A DNA stretch of 64,000 nucleotides from Labia minor (lineage: Eukaryota; Arthropoda; Insecta; Dermaptera; Spongiphoridae), in assembly GCA_963082975.1 (NCBI GenBank), contig OY720350.1, forward strand, positions 46,516,734 through 46,580,733. Direction: 5' to 3'. Below the pieces are notes generated by a model. It was not told the DNA's origin, ran no database searches, and worked only from the letters and a program-made list of their open reading frames with translations. Position 1 is the first letter of the stretch, and each line of letters starts with the position of its first letter. A program made the position numbers and the translations under genes. Shown here one piece after another: positions 12,801-24,521 of this stretch.

Positions 12801-15800
12801 TAGGAAATATCGATCTTTATATTAAGGTAGAGAGAGAACACCAATTACAATGTTTTTCTAATAATAATAATAATAATAATATATATATAATTTATTTTAA
12901 TTTCATTAGAAAACTAGGTTAAAGATTTTATTTTCATTTTGTTCTTTCATGAGGTGATTGATCGATTTACAAAGAATTAACCAAAAGTTAAAATGTGCGA
13001 AAAAAATAAGAACATTTTTATTGGTTTTTGGGATCTATGCCCTTATTAACCAGAGGTCACATTTGTGATAATTTAATTATAGGTGTATAATCTTAAAAAT
13101 GGACCCGGAGCTTAGCCGCGAGGTTATAGTGACCGGTCAGCCGACTCGAGTTCGAGGGTTCATCGATATATAAATATAAATATAAATATAAATAAATATA
13201 AATAAATAAAAATAAAAAAAATAAAAATAATAAACAAATCTGAGAAAGCTGACTAAATGGAGATATATTCCGAAAAAGTCATAAAAAAAATGAGTGAGAA
13301 GGTTTGATCCTTCGATCAGCGGATTAAAAAAATATTTAAATATTTCATTTAACATGCTAATGTGTAAAATAATTTAATTTCAAGGGTCCGTCATAAGTCA
13401 GTTAATTGAAAATGCAGTGTTGTTAGAACAATATAATAATTCATATTCATTTCTTACTGATTTACATATTTTGTCACACAATTTCTCACTATTAATTTAT
13501 ATGTTCAGTGTTCTCCAATTTAAATCTGGTAAATCAGTTGGAGTTAATATTTTTCTAACAACACAGCATTTTCAGATAACTTATGCGGTATATTATTTAT
13601 TTTTTCTGAAATCATTGTTTAAATCGTAAGATTATCATAATTGATATTAGAATTTTGAAAGAAAAAAGAATGCATAAATTTAGAATGTGATGAAGTTTTA
13701 GGTAAAAAAAAATTAAATAATACTATTTCTATAAATTATAGTCGACTTAATATAAAAAAATTAATAATTTAAGAAAAAAAATTATAGAAATAATAATAAT
13801 ATTGATTGTTTTAGGTGATAGCTGCTGGAGTCATTGGCCTCCCAGGTGTACTTATAACACTCTTTGTACTACGATTCGGTCGAAGAATTTCTAGTATAAT
13901 TACTTCAACAGTGGTTGGCTTTTGCATTTTAGCTCTTATATTCATAAATGAAGGTAGGAGAATCTTCTTCTTTTATTAAATTAGGCAAAAAATAAATCAG
14001 ACATAATTGATTGTTAATATTGATATTGAAAGATTAATAATATAAATTTTATTTTGAAGTAAAATGTTTTTCAAAATCAGAATTAAAATGTTAAACATAT
14101 ACTTACAGGGGCGGACTAAGGCCTAGGCAACCTAGGCACTTGCCTAATTTTTGGGAGCCTGAAAATTACGTGCTTAGGGTCCGAATCCGAAAATTAAATA
14201 GGCCTACAAACTATATTCCAACGGTGGCCAAATATTAACCCTGGCTCGCTTAAAAAAAGGTAAAATTTTTCTGAAAAATAGGCCTGGATTTACAATGTTG
14301 CCTTTGTTCGCCACTGTATATTTATATTATAGGAGTATAAGTAATTTAATTTTGAATTTGGGGTAGATTTTAATGGAATAATCAAAGTATTAATTTTTTT
14401 AAAAAAAGAAAATATATTCTCTCTGAAAAATATTAATCTATATATATAAAAAAAGGTTTTTGTCTGCACATTGGTAGGAATTTAAAAATTTTTGCATATC
14501 TTCGCGTTTCATGACCTCTAGAATCCAAAAGTGACTTTAGAATTTTTCATGTTTGTCTGTCTGTCCGGAAAATTACTATTTTATAGACTCAGAATTGGCT
14601 GAACCGATTTCTATGAAATTATATCACAATATTCTTATATACCACTAGTAACATAGGCTATAAATTTTATTAATAGTTAATCAATAACCGCAGAAATTAA
14701 TTTTTTAAAGTTTATATAATTCTCCGTGTTGTTCATTCAAGAGCATCTCGCTGCTCACTGTCCCTAGCGGAAGCATTTTAAACAATGAATTATCATAGCG
14801 ATTCTCAATAATAGAATTATTATAATATTTCACTTTTTATTTTAAATTCTAATATTCAAATATCAATTCAATTAAATAGTTTATTCTAAAAGTTCGCATT
14901 TTAATTAATTTAATAAAATATTTAGATCATATTTATATTAACTTAATTTTTATTTATTCTTTATATATTTGAATATTTCTTCTTTTCTATTTGAAAGTGA
15001 AAGGTTAAAAAATCTCGCTAAGAACATTCAATATTTTTATACACAAATTATTCAGAGTATTGGCAAAGCGTATCACATACAGGAAAATAACTATGATCTA
15101 AAAAAATTAATAAATGAACTTAATAATAAAAAACAAATAAATCAATTAATTTAAATTAATACTATTAATGAATGTATATATTGGTAATTTATCCATAGTT
15201 TTATACCGTTAATTTTTATAAATTGTCTCAATTCGCTATTTTTGCATTTTCTCAAGTTTCATTAAAATTAAAAATATTCAATAATAATCTAACAATGAAA
15301 ATAAAATATCAAAATGTAATGATCAAGAAATATTATACTATTATAACATAGAAAATACTTAAGAACCATAGGCGGAGGAAATATTAGGAGATATCATTAC
15401 GGGTTCAGGCCAAATCCATCAACATAAATTAAGATATTTTCTTTATTAGATATTAGAAAAAAACCACGAATTCAATATTTTTGTTCACTAATTATTTGTA
15501 CTTTGATAAAACATAAGCATGACTCAATAGATCAGGATAAACTTTTTCAAATTTTGATCTTCAAATTTGTTTTGATGGTAGTAAAAAAGAGTAAGATGCG
15601 GAAATCAATTGTAAAATATTAGGTTATCCAGGCGACTTAAATATAATAGGAGATTCGGGAATTGCAATTACAGATAGTGAGGAAAAATTAATGGAGTTTT
15701 GAAATTAATTGTGATAAGAAAAAATATTTAGTAACAAAGAGGAAGTGTATTAACATACAAAAATTCATACATACATAAATTCAGCATTGAAATTCTATTT

Positions 15801-16612
15801 AACTGAAATATTTTATAAATTAACTAATCAGATGTTTTTTGAAAAAAGATAACATGAAAATATATATATTAGTTCAAGAGCTCTTGCTTGAAATAAAAAT
15901 AAGAAAAACAAGTAAATATATTGGGAGTTGTCTCGAGATATATACAATAGAATATAGAATACGAGTAATATATAATATATATATAACGTAACGCCTACGC
16001 TGTTTGGCTAATAGAAGCTGCCGAGCTTTAAAATTATTTCCAAATTTATAATTAATTCATTCTAATAAAATATCTGCCTTTATAATCAGTTGTGTTTTTT
16101 TTAATGTAGATTAAAAATACTTTGAAACTTGTTAATCAATGTATCACATATTAATTTTTCGTTATTATAACTTTTAATGAAATAATAATATTTAGATATA
16201 TTTCAAAGACACATAATAAAATTCTTGTTTAATAAATGAAAGTATTAAAAACTGACCTTTTCTATTATCTATAATTAAAAGAGAATGTTAAAATGATTTC
16301 TATTTAAATTTCAATTGATTTTTCATTTTGATAATCATGTAGAATTCTCAGAAAATAATTGATATTGAAAGAATAAATATTTATCAGAATTTATCATTTT
16401 TTTAGATAAATTAAACAGTAAATTACAAGATAAAAGAAAAAAAGAAAATAAATTAGCCCTACCGTTTGGGCGTCTCTAGAATAAATGTCACTTCAAATTG
16501 AAAATAAAAAAATTATATTTACTTAAATGAATAATAATATCCAAATATATATTAAAAAAATCAACTCATATTGAATAGAAAATATTAAAAAATAGAATAA
16601 TAATAATAAATA

Positions 16613-16655
<43 letters not shown>

Positions 16656-19600
16656 GGGTACGATATATAATATATCCTATTATATTAAATGACATGAGTA
16701 AAAATGATATAGAAAAGAGATTAATTAGAAGAAAAGAAGATATATATATTTTCAAATTCTAATAAAATGTGTAAATAATTTTAAATTAAATTTTGAGTAA
16801 TGTGCAGATATATCACGTTAAATATATATATATATATATTAATAAATAAAATATCATTCATAATATGAATATGAAATAAAAAACAAATATGATATTTTTC
16901 TATTAAAATAATTATTAAAACAAATCAGTAAATCATTTGAGACTTTATTACAATGATGGTAGAGGTGATGTTAATTGATCGCTTTATATTGGTGAATTAT
17001 GATAATTTCAATAGAAAATACACTTACGCTTTTGATATAGGAGAGAGAGAGAGAAAGAGCGTCATCGCCGCCCGCCTGGTTTGAGTTGGCATGCACACTC
17101 AGACAACGAAATCGACTGACTGACTGACTGAGCGAGCCTTCACTCGACTAGGAGCCCCTGGCATTTAGGCAACCAGCAATACAAGCCACCCAATTTAAAC
17201 TTGAAATATTTAAATAGTATACTCTATTATTAATTATTAATCGAATTAATTCTGCATCTAATATTTTCATAAAAAATTTTAATAAGCATGCAAAAATTTT
17301 AAAATAAATTTATATATTTGAATTTTCTAATATAAGAAACGAATGGTCATCAATTTTAATGGAATTTAGAAAAAAAATAAACAAATAAAAATTTTTAAAG
17401 AAACTATTGGAAAATAAAATATTAATTATAGTATAATATCAAGATAATATCAAGATGATAGAAATATCATATATATTAGGTTTTTTTGGAATATTGTTTT
17501 GATATTTTCATAAATGGGTTTAAATAGAATTAATAAAAATAGAAAAGTAAAGAGCTATCAAAAGATGATTTAATACGAGATAAAAAAAGAAAATTTAAAC
17601 AAAATTTATACAAAATTGATTAAGGTACCTTAAGTCTATACAAGACTATGCCAGTAGGTATAGATGATTATTAAGAATAAGTAAATTTGAAAATTTACGT
17701 TATTTAATAAGTTAAATAGTGTTTCATATTTTCTCTCTTTAAATGACAGTGGGGTAAAAAAGATCATCCACCCCCTTTTGTATTGAATGAGGTGTGTGAT
17801 TCTATCTATCCGATCATAAGAAGGGTCGTAAGAGAGATGGGACAAGGGCTCAGGATAGGGACACTTGGAGAAATGTGGTTGTTGCGGCCAAGAACTTTCG
17901 AGTATCTTTGAGCCACATAGATATAACACATATACAATAATAATAATATTATATATAATTAATTTACTGATTAAATTAAAATATATTTTAAATATAAGAA
18001 CACAAAAAGAAATGAATGTTTTATGTAATATACTGATTGAAACAAAATGGATGAAAACCTTTTACTACTTTCAACCACCAAATACTATGTACCACTCGGG
18101 GGTACAGGGAGCGGAGCCCCCGTCTAGGTGTGAAGAGCGCCGAAAAGGCGCTCTGAGCAGTTTGTATTTTATAAAATTAAAAATAAATTCGTAAAGATAC
18201 TTGGGAAAATTTATAAAAAAATTAATCCTACTCATAAGTCTAGGATCTCTTTTATTTACATCTAATATCTAAAAATATAAATTAAAATAATATATAAGCA
18301 AATAAGCTTTGTAAGCTACTAGTTTTTAGGTTGAATATTTATAAAATAATTCAAAAAATGTTTTCTAAAAAGATTAGTGTAGATATAATTTCGAAATTCA
18401 GTGGACATATAAACGAGTACTATGGGATGCATGGATTCAGGCGTTATTTGAAAATATTTTGGGAATTGAATTTAAAATAAGATAAATTAGAAAATTTTAA
18501 AACAAAATTCATTTTCAATTTAATAGTATTAAATTTAACATGCGTTATTTAAAAATATTTTAGGAATTGAATTTAAAATAAGATAAATTAGAAAATTTTA
18601 AAACAAAATTCATTTTCAATTTAATAGTAAGTTTTTCAAAATTAATATTGAAATAGATAACGAAATGTTTATGATATTTTTTAAAAATAAAATAGAAAAA
18701 CATATTTGAACATTTTCTTCTAGATATAAATGTATATTTACATAAGCTAAATTTATTAAGGCTATAAATAAATATGTTTTATCCAGAAATAGCCCAAAAG
18801 TATCTTGGTCTTTTAAGAAAATAATTAATGGTTCGTTTTAACGTATTTTAAAAGAAGAATGTATTCTCGTTTCAAGTGAAAGGAATGTAATTGAATGCAA
18901 GATACTCTCTCCTTAAAAAAAAAAGAAATACGAAAATGTTGCCAAATAATTTGCATACTTTGTGTAATTTATAAATAGTATTAATCAAAAAAGATCTATT
19001 CTATTTTTTTAATCATATACATTGTAATTTGTACCCAAATACAAATTCACCAAAATCACATTTTTATTAAATTAAATGACACCCCATATCAATAATTACA
19101 TTTATAACATTATTTATATTCAGAAAATAAAAAATATTGCCAAGGAAAATAATAATAAAAAGTTAGAAATGGGGACGAGGAAAGGGGGAACTAGTCGGGC
19201 CAAAAGAGCTACTGTTTCTGGCAAACAGATAGAAAACGTGTCCCATGTAATTAATTATATTATTTAAATGGAAAAAAAGAACATTTTCAAAATAATAAAT
19301 TATAATACATAATAACAACAAAAACGAAAATGATATATTAAATATAAAATATGATTTTAATACTTTTAATGTTAATTCTATTTCTCAATTAGTAAAATAT
19401 TGAATATTTCATTAATTCATACAAAGAATATATTTTATGATTAAAATTTTTTTAAATATATGGTATCGTTTAACTGAACTAACTCTCTTTATTTCATTTT
19501 CATCATTTCATTCCATACGATATTAAACTAAACGTTGAAATTTGAAATATATTGAGGTAGAATGTCATCTCAGCGATGAATTTATCGTATAAGCAAAAAA

Positions 19601-22600
19601 GATCCCTTGTGATCTATGATATATTGCAGACTAGTCTCGAGGGGATCATCATTTGAGGAAAATCGTATGTAAGATAAAGTTTCTGATTTTGTCAATGAAT
19701 TTTTGGAAATCCAGAATATAAAAATAAATAATTTATTATTGTAGAAGATTATTTATTATAAATTATATATAAAATTAGAATAAATTAATAAAAAAAAAAA
19801 TAGTAAAAATAATATATTTTTGATATGAAATTAATAGATTTTAACTTGATGGATTTCTTTTAATAAGTTATGTAGACCAAAATTAAATTTAAAAAATATA
19901 TACAATTTAATAAGTATATTTTTTTATGAAACACTCGGTGTAGTTTCAAAATTTATTATATTTTTTTGTATACATTTCGACTATTACACCAGCAGAAGAG
20001 TTGAGAAGATGCAAGCTTCAAATAATAGTATGTTCATGGAGATGAGACATGCGAAATGTGCATAAAACAAATATATTAATAATTTTGAAACTTTAATGAG
20101 TATTTAATTTAAAATTATTTTTATTAAGTTTTATGTTTGAGTTGTTTCCTTTTATATAATATGTTTAAGATATGTTTATTGACCTCGATTAGATTTAATA
20201 TGTAAATAATTAGAAATTTAAATATCCTTTGGATGATATAAAGAAATATTTTTCGATAAAATAATATATTTATGGTATTTATTTTTTCCTTCATTTTTTT
20301 TAGATGAAGCTGCGTTGCACCTTCTATTAACTGGGGCTGCATTAACGGGCTTGGCGGTTCTTTTGCCTCTTCTCTATCTTTACTCTGCAGAGTTGATACC
20401 TACTGAAACAAGAAATGCTGGTCTAGGCTTTGCAGCTGTTATTTCACGAATAGGCTCGATAATTGCTCCATTTGCAAAATCACAGGTTAAAACAATTTAA
20501 GTATATGTTTAAAAAATCAAAAATATAAATATTTAATCAGGGAATAATAGTATGTGAATTTATTTTATTTTAATTAAAACTAAATTTATTATGTTTTGGC
20601 TTGACATGTGTATTAAAATATTTCTTTCCATTTTGACATGAATTTTTTTTTAATCTAAATTTTTTTTATAATAATTACCAAATAGTGATCTAGTCATTAA
20701 ATGATAAATAAAGTTTAAAATAAAAATATTAAAAAGTTTATAGAGGGGTGGCACTGAGAATCAAAAGTATGTTATTATAAAATTTATGAAAAATTTTAAA
20801 TCTTCTAGGACAGTGGTGCGCAACATTCAATGTTGTTTCATAAATATTTTCTTAAAATTTATAGGAAGGCTTCTTACCATTGATTATATTCGGAGTTGGG
20901 CCACTTATTGGCGCCCTTTCATTATTCTTTCTCCCTGAAACGAAAGGGATTTCACTTCCAGATACCATCCAACAAATTACAGACTTAGATGTTCGGTAAG
21001 TTTTCTACTACTCTACTTTTAGAACTATATAAACTTTTTTTTATCAATAAATTTTTGTTTTACGATTTACAACTTTAAGAAGTCAGAACACATAATTTAA
21101 GAGTGAAATTGCCTTTAGTGAAATTAAAAATAAACATTAAAAAGAGTTGAAATAAAAAAAAAACGAGAGGGAAATGTCAAAATGGTATTTTGCAAAATAA
21201 ATACCAGTTTTTAATTTCTGAAATATCTCATCGCATTAATAAACAAATATTACAAACAAAAATTATTATTTAGTTTGCCAGAAAATAAAGATAAAACATA
21301 AATAAACATGATATGCTATATTTTAATTAGATTTTATTTATATAATAATATTAGATTTTTCATTTATTAAATAAAAATTAAAGAGAAATTTATATTAAGA
21401 ATCCGCCGGTTTTAAGGTATTTATTTTATATAATATGTGCTTGCATTTATTTTGAGTAGCGACATCTATTAGTTAAGATGCGAAGTATCAATGCAAATTA
21501 AATTCGATAGTTTTGGCATTTCTTTACATAAAATAATAGTTTTCTATTTAGCATTATTGAGTTAATCAGTGTATATGTATGGTAATCAAGGAAAGGTCAA
21601 AATTGTACTTTCGACATTCATTACTTTTGATGTTTGAATTGAAGAAATCTATTCCCGAAGCACATCAAATACTTGTAGAAACGTATGGTGATTCTGCTCT
21701 ATCATATTCAAATTGTGTTTTGGTTTCAACGATTTAAAAGTGGTGATTTTGATGTCAATTATAAAAAACGGCCTGGAGGGTCATAGCAACAATCAACTGT
21801 TTCGAGATTTTTACATGCAATGGAAAAAGTCCAAAAGGAGAGAAAAATTGCTACCATACGAATTGAATGAAAATACCAATTTGAACCGTTTCAACATCGC
21901 AGTTTTATTGCTTGCCAGACAAAAAAAGAATTTTCTTTAGCGTACAGTGACTGGGGATGAAAAGTGGGTCTACTACGACAATCTCAAGCTCAAAAAGACA
22001 TGAGTTAGTCTAGGAGAGCCATCCACATCAACACCGAAGCCGAATATCCATGGCCATAAAGTCTTGCTGTGCATATGGTGGGATTAGCAAGGTGGAGTGT
22101 AGTACGAGCTGCTAAAACTTAATGAAATTGTAACTGCAGATGTCTTCTGACGTCAACTGAACGAATTGAACGACGTATTGTTGCAAAAAATTCCAGCTCT
22201 TGCATGACAACGCTCGGCGACACGTTCCAAGAGTTGTGAAGGATTCACTAATGCAGCTCGAATAGGAAGTCCCGCCGCACCTAGCGTACTTACCAGACAT
22301 AGCGCCTTCTGATTACCACTTGTTCAGATTGATGCGGAATGGCTTGGTTGGCACAGGGTTTTGAAATACCTAAGGAGTGTGAAAATGGATTGATGATGCC
22401 AAACCAACATCGTTCTTTCGATAAGGTATGGCCATATTGTAAGAAAGATGGGTAAAAATTGTAGAAAATGATGGAACATATTTTGATACCAATTTTTCCG
22501 AATAAATGACTTGTTAAAGTGAAAAAATGATTAGAAATACATGCAAGCACCTAATAATAATGGAATAATCATGAATTTTAACAATGCATTTTTTAAAAGA

Positions 22601-23325
22601 TAGCGTTTATTTTATTTTAATTAATAATTATTTTTTTTAATAATTTTTTGAAAAATAAAAATCTATTTTTGTGAAAAAAGAAATTTAATTATATATTAAA
22701 TATAATTTAGTATAGAAATAGAAATAGAATATATTTTTCTTTTTACTATCTCACTAGAGATAGTATTGCGATCACCAAAATTTTCTATGTCGATATTTTG
22801 ATGTTTTTATATGTTTTGAAGGTCCCTGAGTCATTTTCATTAAGGTTGAAAAAAATGTCTGGGTGTGTGTAGATAAGATTACGCAAAAACGGTTTGAGCT
22901 AGAATAATGAAATTTAGTATACGGACATTATTCAAAATTCGTAGTTTTGAGAAATGTAGCTCATCTGAAAGAGGGTCATTACATACCACGTTTTCATTTT
23001 TTTTCCTCTAAACTGACGGTAAAAATAAAGATATATGTTTTTTAGTTTTTCACATGATTAAAAATTGTATAAAACTGTTATATATAGAATTTCAGTTTGA
23101 TTGAATCGCTGAAAGTACCTGAATTAATTTTTTAAAACTGCAAATCATGCGTCAGCATCAGACGTGTTGACATCAACAAAGAGCCAAACATTATTTATTA
23201 ATTTAAATTTAAATATAATATATTCTATTAATCCAATTCAAATTTGCAAGATAGTCGAGATTTTTGAAAATGTATTTACTTACAAAGATAATAAATTTGA
23301 TAGACTCAATATAATATAATCATTT

Positions 23326-23362
<37 letters not shown>

Positions 23363-24521
23363 ATTTTCATCTAGAAACATGGATTTTATATTCTATTCAA
23401 TTAAGTGGCTTATTCTATGCGATGAACATTTTTCAGAACTGCAATAAATTTATTAATATTGATGAATTTACTTTTGAACCCACTATCATTAAATCTACAT
23501 AAATCATTAAACGTATATAAGTCAATATAATTTAAAATAATTTTCATTATTTATTTTATTTTTGAAATTTTATTATTTCTATCTATATTTAAATATTGAA
23601 TTTCCTGCAACATTCACATTCCTTCTACCGTCTATTATGAGCCACTTGCATCCATTTCCCATTTAGTTTTAATTCAATTTATATTAATTCTTTAATTGTA
23701 AATACATAATTACCGACCGACGATAGTAAGGGAGGTATTGTTTTCACACCAAATTTCACATGTAGAGATTTTTACATATCTCCACGAATCATGCATTTTC
23801 TTAACAGAAAAAAGTATTTTTAGCATGATGTCTGTCCGTCCGTCTGTCCGTCTGTCCGTCCGTATAGATGAGTACAGCCTGAACAGCTCAACCTATTTTG
23901 ATGAAATTTGGTATATTTACTTAATGCACCAGTATGATGAATTGATCAACTTTTGGTACAAATCCGCAAACCGGAAGTGGTAGTATTAGCGATCGACGAT
24001 AGGAAGGGAAGGGTTATTTTCACACCAAATTTCACATGAGGAGATTTTTTTACATATCACCACGGTATTGGTTTTATCCTCGGGAAAAATCATTTTCATT
24101 ATGTTTTTCTTAATTTAAAATTATATGACGTCACCCAGCCCTTCATGACGTCACAATCTCCTTATTATGATCACGGGCAACGCCGGTTACTTCAGCTATA
24201 TATTATAAATAAAATAAAATTAAAAATATTTATGTTCTATCCATACCTGTTTTTTATTACATTAATAGATATATTAAAATTATTTGAAATTGTTTCTGTA
24301 GTTGGAAATTAATTTACTTCAAACCGTCTGTCGGTGTGGACCTGGCCACAGGTCAACTTATTTTTTGTATTTTTGTATCTGTTGAAAGTAAAGAACAAAT
24401 TGAAGTTTTCATGAGAATTTTTGATAACGATCAATTTACTTTTTGTTACAGGAATAATTCGTCAAGACATGATAATGATAATAATCATCTTTATATACAA
24501 ATTTCCCAAAGAGAAAATTAA
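3817..24521 (+). CDS. SLC22-family organic ion/solute transporter (major facilitator), N-terminus outside window
   Basis: Plasma-membrane transporter of the organic cation/anion/carnitine (SLC22) branch of the major facilitator superfamily; the substrate cannot be told. Exons: 3817-4100, 9442-9545, 10880-11034, 11127-11295, 12523-12826, 13815-13953, 20304-20485, 20865-20995, 24452-24521. All join in phase and give about 512 residues from a split Asp; SLC22 proteins usually have 520-560, so only a short start is missing. Landmarks (partial numbering): EWNLVC at the exon 1/2 junction, GILSDRFGRK after TM2 (~125-134), PESPRWL after TM6 (241-247), LRFGRR (358-363), ELIPTETRN (~415), FLPETKG (~468-474), then a hydrophilic 22-residue tail. 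Intron 1 has a GC donor (GAG/gcaagt), the others GT. The last codon split, CG plus G, supports the tiny final exon. AATAAA signals follow near 24.61 kb. Confidence 0.93.
4394..4623. repeat. Perfect foldback: 76-bp inverted arms around a structured core
   Basis: Positions 4394-4469 and 4548-4623 are exact reverse complements over 76 bp. The 78-nt centre contains a further 9-bp hairpin (CTCCGATTC with GAATCGGAG) and a smaller ACTGC/GCAGT hairpin. It lies in SLC22 intron 1. The perfect arms suggest a recent foldback/MITE insertion or gene conversion; no transposase is present and the superfamily is unknown. Confidence 0.9.
4627..5376. repeat. Nested inverted repeats (one foldback inside another)
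   Basis: Outer arms: 4627-4725 pairs imperfectly with 5281-5375 (for example TTAATTAAGGT against ACCTTAATTAA, and AAAACTTTACCAGT against ACTGGTAAAGTTTT). Inner arms: about 4771-4845 pairs with 5012-5075 (CCAAACCGAACCGAAAAAA against TTTTTTCGGTTCGGTTTGG, TTAATGGCTGCA against TGCAGCCATTAA). A partial direct copy of the inner end recurs at 5115. The arms are diverged, so older than the neighbouring perfect foldback. Confidence 0.8.
5400..8225. other. SLC22 intron 1, AT-rich, no recognisable element
   Basis: Apart from poly-T/poly-A tracts and short AT repeats I see no transposon ends, GC-rich islands or credible coding frames. The ORFs at 6663-6959 and 7841-8056 have no family resemblance and the codon composition of the surrounding intron. 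Confidence 0.55.
8227..9029 (-). repeat. Family-A copy A2, with an extra end fragment in tandem
   Basis: Two starts (CTGGAGTGTCTCC) lie about 195 bp apart, at 8227 and 8425. The second runs through the full element to the terminal hairpin at 9007-9026 (ACTATCTC-TGGC-GAGATAGT). Just before it stands the palindrome CGAAAATTTTCG. This is the most complete copy, so it is the reference for family A. It is placed in SLC22 intron 1, inverted relative to copy A1. Confidence 0.88.
9546..10879. other. SLC22 intron 2, AT-rich with small repeats
   Basis: Contains a (GTAACA)n-like tract at 10469-10500 and, near 10575-10640, a small GC-richer patch with GTGTGGTGCCCCACACC, a short palindrome. Nothing coding was recognised. 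Confidence 0.5.
11296..12522. other. SLC22 intron 4, AT-rich, nothing seen
   Basis: No transposon ends or coding frames were recognised. The neighbouring exons stand out clearly from this background by GC content. Confidence 0.5.
13095..13235 (+). repeat. Possible tRNA-derived SINE head plus (ATAAAT)n tail
   Basis: A GC-richer 65-bp block contains TAGCCGCGAGGTTA, resembling a tRNA A box, and about 35 nt later GAGTTCGAGGGTTC, resembling a B box. An ATAAAT-type simple repeat follows directly, as in many tRNA-derived SINE tails. Only one copy is visible in the window, so the call is tentative. Confidence 0.4.
15370..15745 (+). pseudogene. LINE reverse transcriptase fragment (RTE-like)
   Basis: Near 15630-15680 the + strand reads GYPGDLNIIGDSG, a mutated GYADDLDIIG active-site box, followed by ITDSEEKLMEF and KYLVTKRK, matching the minus-strand copy at 1.1-1.6 kb. 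Broken by stops. It lies between the two ends of Helitron copy C1. Confidence 0.55.
17041..17165. other. Isolated GC-rich island in SLC22 intron 6
   Basis: About 120 bp with several CpGs (GCGTCATCGCCGCCCGCC), a GA tract before it and (GACT)n inside, in otherwise >75% AT sequence. No homology was recognised. It could be a promoter or 5' exon (alternative start of SLC22 or an antisense transcript) or unrelated transposon sequence. Confidence 0.4.
17755..17935 (+). pseudogene. LINE C-terminal fragment (RTE-like)
   Basis: The + strand at 17845-17925 encodes AQDRDTWRNVVVAAKNF, the typical last segment of RTE/CR1-like non-LTR polyproteins (DRdxWRxxVxxAK). The copy at 51.4 kb has the same region. 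It ends shortly before the Helitron C 3' region starts. Confidence 0.6.
18443..18629. repeat. Two-copy tandem repeat, 100-bp period
   Basis: Positions 18443-18529 and 18543-18629 are nearly identical over ~86 bp (TTTAAAATAAGATAAATTAG blocks), separated by TATTAAATTTAACATG. Local duplication within SLC22 intron 6. Confidence 0.85.
18630..20303. other. Rest of SLC22 intron 6, no gene seen
   Basis: AT-rich. A short GC-richer piece at 19160-19245 has an open frame (19076-19267) but no splice context or family resemblance. Confidence 0.45.
21434..22554 (+). pseudogene. Mariner element with both terminal repeats, transposase decayed
   Basis: Terminal repeats: GTGCTTGCATTTATTTT at the left and the inverse of GGTGCTTGCATGTATTT at the right, in TA-rich flanks; total ~1.12 kb, near the usual mariner length. 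The + strand retains a helix-turn-helix start (KKSIPEAHQILVETYGDS), VTGDEKWVYYDN with the first catalytic Asp, LHDNARRHVPRVV with the second and LPDIAPSDYHLF with the third (D,D34D type), but stops and frameshifts divide the gene. It is a different mariner lineage from those at 2.0 and 37.8 kb. It sits in the last SLC22 intron. Confidence 0.9.
22746..23256 (+). repeat. Family-A copy A3
   Basis: Begins with the hairpin ACTATCTC-ACTA-GAGATAGT and TATTGCGATCAC, and has the GTGTGTGT core, AACGGTTTGAGCTAGAAT and the end AAGATAGTCGAG; the outermost GTGGAGACACTCC is lost. In SLC22 intron 8. Confidence 0.85.
23712..24361 (+). repeat. Family-B copy B2
   Basis: Full-length copy: ACCGACCGACGATAG start, (GTCY)n at ~23833-23865, paired TGACGTCA sites, subterminal AACCGTCTGTCGG and terminal hairpin GACCTG-GCCA-CAGGTC near 24339-24354. 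It ends about 90 bp before the acceptor of the last SLC22 exon. Confidence 0.88.
24126..24153. promoter_or_regulatory. Paired CRE-like palindromes (TGACGTCA x2) inside family-B copy B2
   Basis: TGACGTCA at 24126-24133 and 24146-24153, exactly 20 bp apart. TGACGTCA is the known consensus for CREB/ATF binding; binding here is not shown. The spacing recurs in copies at 53.9 and 59.1 kb. Confidence 0.5.

Larger units (their letters stand above)
14437..18160 (+). mobile_element. Helitron family C, large decayed copy C1
   Basis: The left end at 14437 is the Helitron-type TCTATATATATAAAA followed by GTTTTTGTCTGCACATTG, inserted after an A. The first ~500 bp match copy C4 at 38.5 kb. The right part (from ~18016) matches copy C5, including GGGGGTACAGGG and the GC hairpin GAGCGCCG..GGCGCTC at 18135-18153, but the final CTAG has decayed to TTTG. 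If both ends belong together, the element is 3.7 kb and carries LINE pieces (15.4-15.7 and 17.8-17.9 kb). Equally possible: separate 5' and 3' fragments. No Rep/helicase frame survives. Confidence 0.65.

Noticed and set aside
14969-15154. 61-codon ORF inside Helitron copy C1 as a Helitron protein
   Set aside because: No Rep (HxH, Y) or helicase motif; Asn/Lys/Ile-rich as expected of AT-rich chance frames.
24336-24451. Upstream part of the ORF beginning MDLATGQ as an SLC22 exon
   Set aside because: 24336-24361 is the terminal hairpin of family-B copy B2. Only 24452-24521, after the acceptor, fits the split codon from exon 8.
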